From contig NZ_QKWN01000012.1 in NCBI RefSeq assembly GCF_007279655.1, positions 1 to 64,000 on the forward strand: 64,000 bases of DNA, written 5' to 3'. This document shows, in pieces, positions 62,261 through 64,000 of the stretch. The position numbers and the translations under genes were made by a program. The notes below the pieces were generated by a model. The model had not been told where the DNA came from, searched no databases, and saw only the letters and a program-made list of their open reading frames with translations. This DNA is from Robertkochia solimangrovi (lineage in GTDB: Bacteria > Bacteroidota > Bacteroidia > Flavobacteriales > Flavobacteriaceae). Each line of letters starts with the position of its first letter. The first letter of the stretch is position 1.

Positions 62261-63880
62261 ATGCCAGCAAACTATATTCCCTTTAAAGAAACAGGATATT
62301 TTTCAACCCTGATCTGTGATTATCTGGATCAGTATGAGCCTTTAAGGGAGCTTTACGGTCAATTCCCCGGGATTGAAGAATTCGGGAAACAGCTCGAGGA
62401 GAAGAAGGAATCTTATACCGCCGGTCAAAGGGAGGTTCTTGTGACTTCCTTAAGAGCACAATATGCAGATATCCAGTTAACTGATCCAACTGCAAATCAT
62501 CTCGATCTTCTCGAAAATAAAAATACGTTCACGATCGTTACAGGGCATCAGTTGAATCTTTTTACCGGGCCGCTGTATTTTCTCTATAAGATTATTTCTA
62601 CGATCAATCTTTGTAAGCGATTAAAGCAAGCTTATCCTGAAAATAACTTTGTTCCTGTCTATTGGATGGCGACAGAAGATCATGATTTTGAAGAGATCAA
62701 TTACTTCAATTATAAAGGGAAAAAGTTTCAATGGCAGGGACCTGAAAATGCCGTTGATAACAATGCAGGAGCTGTAGGTAGAATAGAGACCAATGGTCTT
62801 GAAGAGGTTTTTGAACTTTTCAATCTGGAACTGGGTCAGGGTAAAGCAGCGGATACCTTACGGGAATTGTTTACAAAAGCGTATTTGCAAGGGTATACTT
62901 TAAGTAAGGCTACTCGCTTACTGGTGAATGAACTCTTTGGAAACGAAGGACTGGTGATTCTTGACGGAGATGATGCAAAGCTGAAATCACTTTTTATTCC
63001 TGTAATGGAAAAGGAATTAAAGGAGAATTTTGTGTCTGAAAATGTAGCGGAAAGTAATGCAAAACTGAATGACATCGATGGTTCCTATAAGATTCAGGTA
63101 AATCCGAGAGAGATTAATCTGTTCTATCTGGATGAGGGTTTAAGAGAACGAATCATTGAAACTGAAAATAAATTTTTGGTTAATAATTCAGATCTGGAAT
63201 ATTCAAAGGAAGAACTCCTCGATCTTCTTCATACGTCTCCGGAGAAATTTTCTCCAAATGTTTTGATGCGTCCGATGTTTCAGGAGGTGATCCTGCCTAA
63301 CCTGTGTTATATCGGTGGTGGGGGGGAACTCGCTTACTGGCTGCAGTTAAAGAAAGCTTTTCATGCTGCTTCACTGGTTTTCCCGGTTTTGTTATTACGC
63401 AATTCAGTATTGATTAAGGAAGGAAAGCAGGCAGAGAAACTTGAAAAATTACATATTAGCGATCGTCAGTTGTTCCTGAACAATCATAGTTTTATCAATA
63501 AAAAGGTAAGAGAGATCAGCGATATCGATATTGACTTTACTCCACAAAGAGAACTTCTTAAAGAGCAATTTAGATCGATGTATGAGCTGGCAGAGAAAAC
63601 TGATGCCTCTTTTTTGGGTGCAGTAAAGGCTCAGGAAGTAAAACAACTGAAAGGGCTCGATCATTTGGAAAAGCGATTGCTTAAAGCACAGAAGCGAAAA
63701 TTATCGGATGAAGTGAACCGAATGATGGACCTTCGCAATGCTTTATTTCCAGGTGATTCTTTACAGGAGCGTACCGCTAATTTTTCTGAGTTTTATGAAA
63801 CCTTTGAAGATGCTTTAATACCGACACTACTCCAGGAACTGGATCCCTTAAGAGCAGATTTTGTCGTACTGACCCTGTGA
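62261..63880 (+). CDS. bshC: Bacillithiol biosynthesis cysteine-adding enzyme BshC
   Basis: 539 residues, normal for the family. The N-terminal TGHQLNLFTGPLYFLYKI and VYWMATEDHDFEEI signatures and the nucleotide-site segment YIGGGGELAYWLQLK are typical of BshC. A long coiled-coil helix (about 440-500) closes the protein. BshC joins cysteine to glucosaminyl-malate to make bacillithiol, the low-molecular-weight thiol used in place of glutathione. bshA and bshB are not in the window. Confidence 0.95.
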   Translation: MPANYIPFKETGYFSTLICDYLDQYEPLRELYGQFPGIEEFGKQLEEKKESYTAGQREVLVTSLRAQYADIQLTDPTANHLDLLENKNTFTIVTGHQLNLFTGPLYFLYKIISTINLCKRLKQAYPENNFVPVYWMATEDHDFEEINYFNYKGKKFQWQGPENAVDNNAGAVGRIETNGLEEVFELFNLELGQGKAADTLRELFTKAYLQGYTLSKATRLLVNELFGNEGLVILDGDDAKLKSLFIPVMEKELKENFVSENVAESNAKLNDIDGSYKIQVNPREINLFYLDEGLRERIIETENKFLVNNSDLEYSKEELLDLLHTSPEKFSPNVLMRPMFQEVILPNLCYIGGGGELAYWLQLKKAFHAASLVFPVLLLRNSVLIKEGKQAEKLEKLHISDRQLFLNNHSFINKKVREISDIDIDFTPQRELLKEQFRSMYELAEKTDASFLGAVKAQEVKQLKGLDHLEKRLLKAQKRKLSDEVNRMMDLRNALFPGDSLQERTANFSEFYETFEDALIPTLLQELDPLRADFVVLTL

Positions 63881-63982
63881 TCGGGATCTCGTTTTATGGG
63901 TCAGATCGATTCCTTTACCTTTTAAAAGTACCGCCTGAATAGGTTTCGGAACCCCGAGGTCAGTAGTTGTAGGCAGCCATTT

Positions 63983-63990
63983 TAATTTTG
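63983..63990 (+). promoter_or_regulatory. -7 box at the right edge of the window
   Basis: TAATTTTG exact consensus, 8 bases before an ATG at 63998-64000 that may start the next gene. If so, that gene would be transcribed almost without a leader. Confidence 0.4.
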
Positions 63991-64000
63991 TATCTTCATG

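Overview
The window is a stretch of core chromosome from a member of the Bacteroidota, most likely a marine-type Flavobacteriaceae. The evidence is a type IX secretion (T9SS) cargo with a gliding-motility-type C-terminal domain next to a PorP/SprF-like protein, the rpmB-rpmG-DUF4295-ftsY cluster typical of the phylum, bshC, many secreted or lipid-anchored peptidases, and repeated Bacteroidota promoter sequences of the TAnnTTTG (-7) type. G+C is moderate (about 40% by eye). I see no transposase, integrase, phage gene, rRNA or CRISPR array. The only tRNA found is tRNA-Thr(UGU).

Layout. Positions 1-4128 hold a collagen-like surface protein (cut by the window edge), a multi-domain T9SS cargo and its PorP/SprF-like partner. 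Positions 4241-6471 hold idi, a QueD/PTPS enzyme, manA and a small conserved protein, followed by tRNA-Thr. Positions 6677-12896 are a minus-strand run: DUF4369 lipoprotein, DUF819 permease, M61 peptidase, HAD phosphatase, serine hydrolase. Positions 13050-19358 hold an S1/P1 nuclease, two AraC-type regulators (one paired with an AlkB-like dioxygenase), small membrane or secreted proteins, and a 1.3 kb gene-poor region. That region contains three apparent short transcription units, each with its own promoter and terminator. Positions 19008-26115 are minus-strand: DoxX, DUF885 peptidase, DUF3052-like, htpG, S9 peptidase. Positions 26343-33972 hold a FabH-type synthase, pckA, an SLC13 permease with a universal stress protein, a porin and a lipoprotein. 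Positions 34220-38735 hold a TonB-dependent receptor, a CoA-binding protein and a sodium:solute symporter. Positions 38816-45880 are plus-strand housekeeping: recR, 2-oxoacid dehydrogenase E2, exonuclease, FAH-family hydrolase, Hpt protein, cinA, rpmB, rpmG, DUF4295 and ftsY. Positions 45893-63880 hold two outer membrane proteins, an amidase, a tricorn-like S41 protease, rimO, a low-complexity secreted protein, a four-gene ABC transporter operon, an M14 carboxypeptidase and bshC.

How it fits together. The gene content suggests a heterotroph specialised in protein and peptide degradation: M61, DUF885, S9, S41, M14 and amidase enzymes are all exported or lipid-anchored. It would run gluconeogenesis from C4 acids (pckA next to an SLC13 carrier) and use T9SS-secreted adhesins. 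The most unusual part is the non-coding or micro-coding cluster at 15267-16590. Its units share an A/U-rich 3' motif directly upstream of their terminators, and one unit carries a 54-codon ORF starting a few bases from the predicted transcription start. A second unexplained layer is a dispersed hairpin-containing intergenic repeat, with copies in inverted orientation on both sides of rimO, plus two heptamer-phased tandem arrays.
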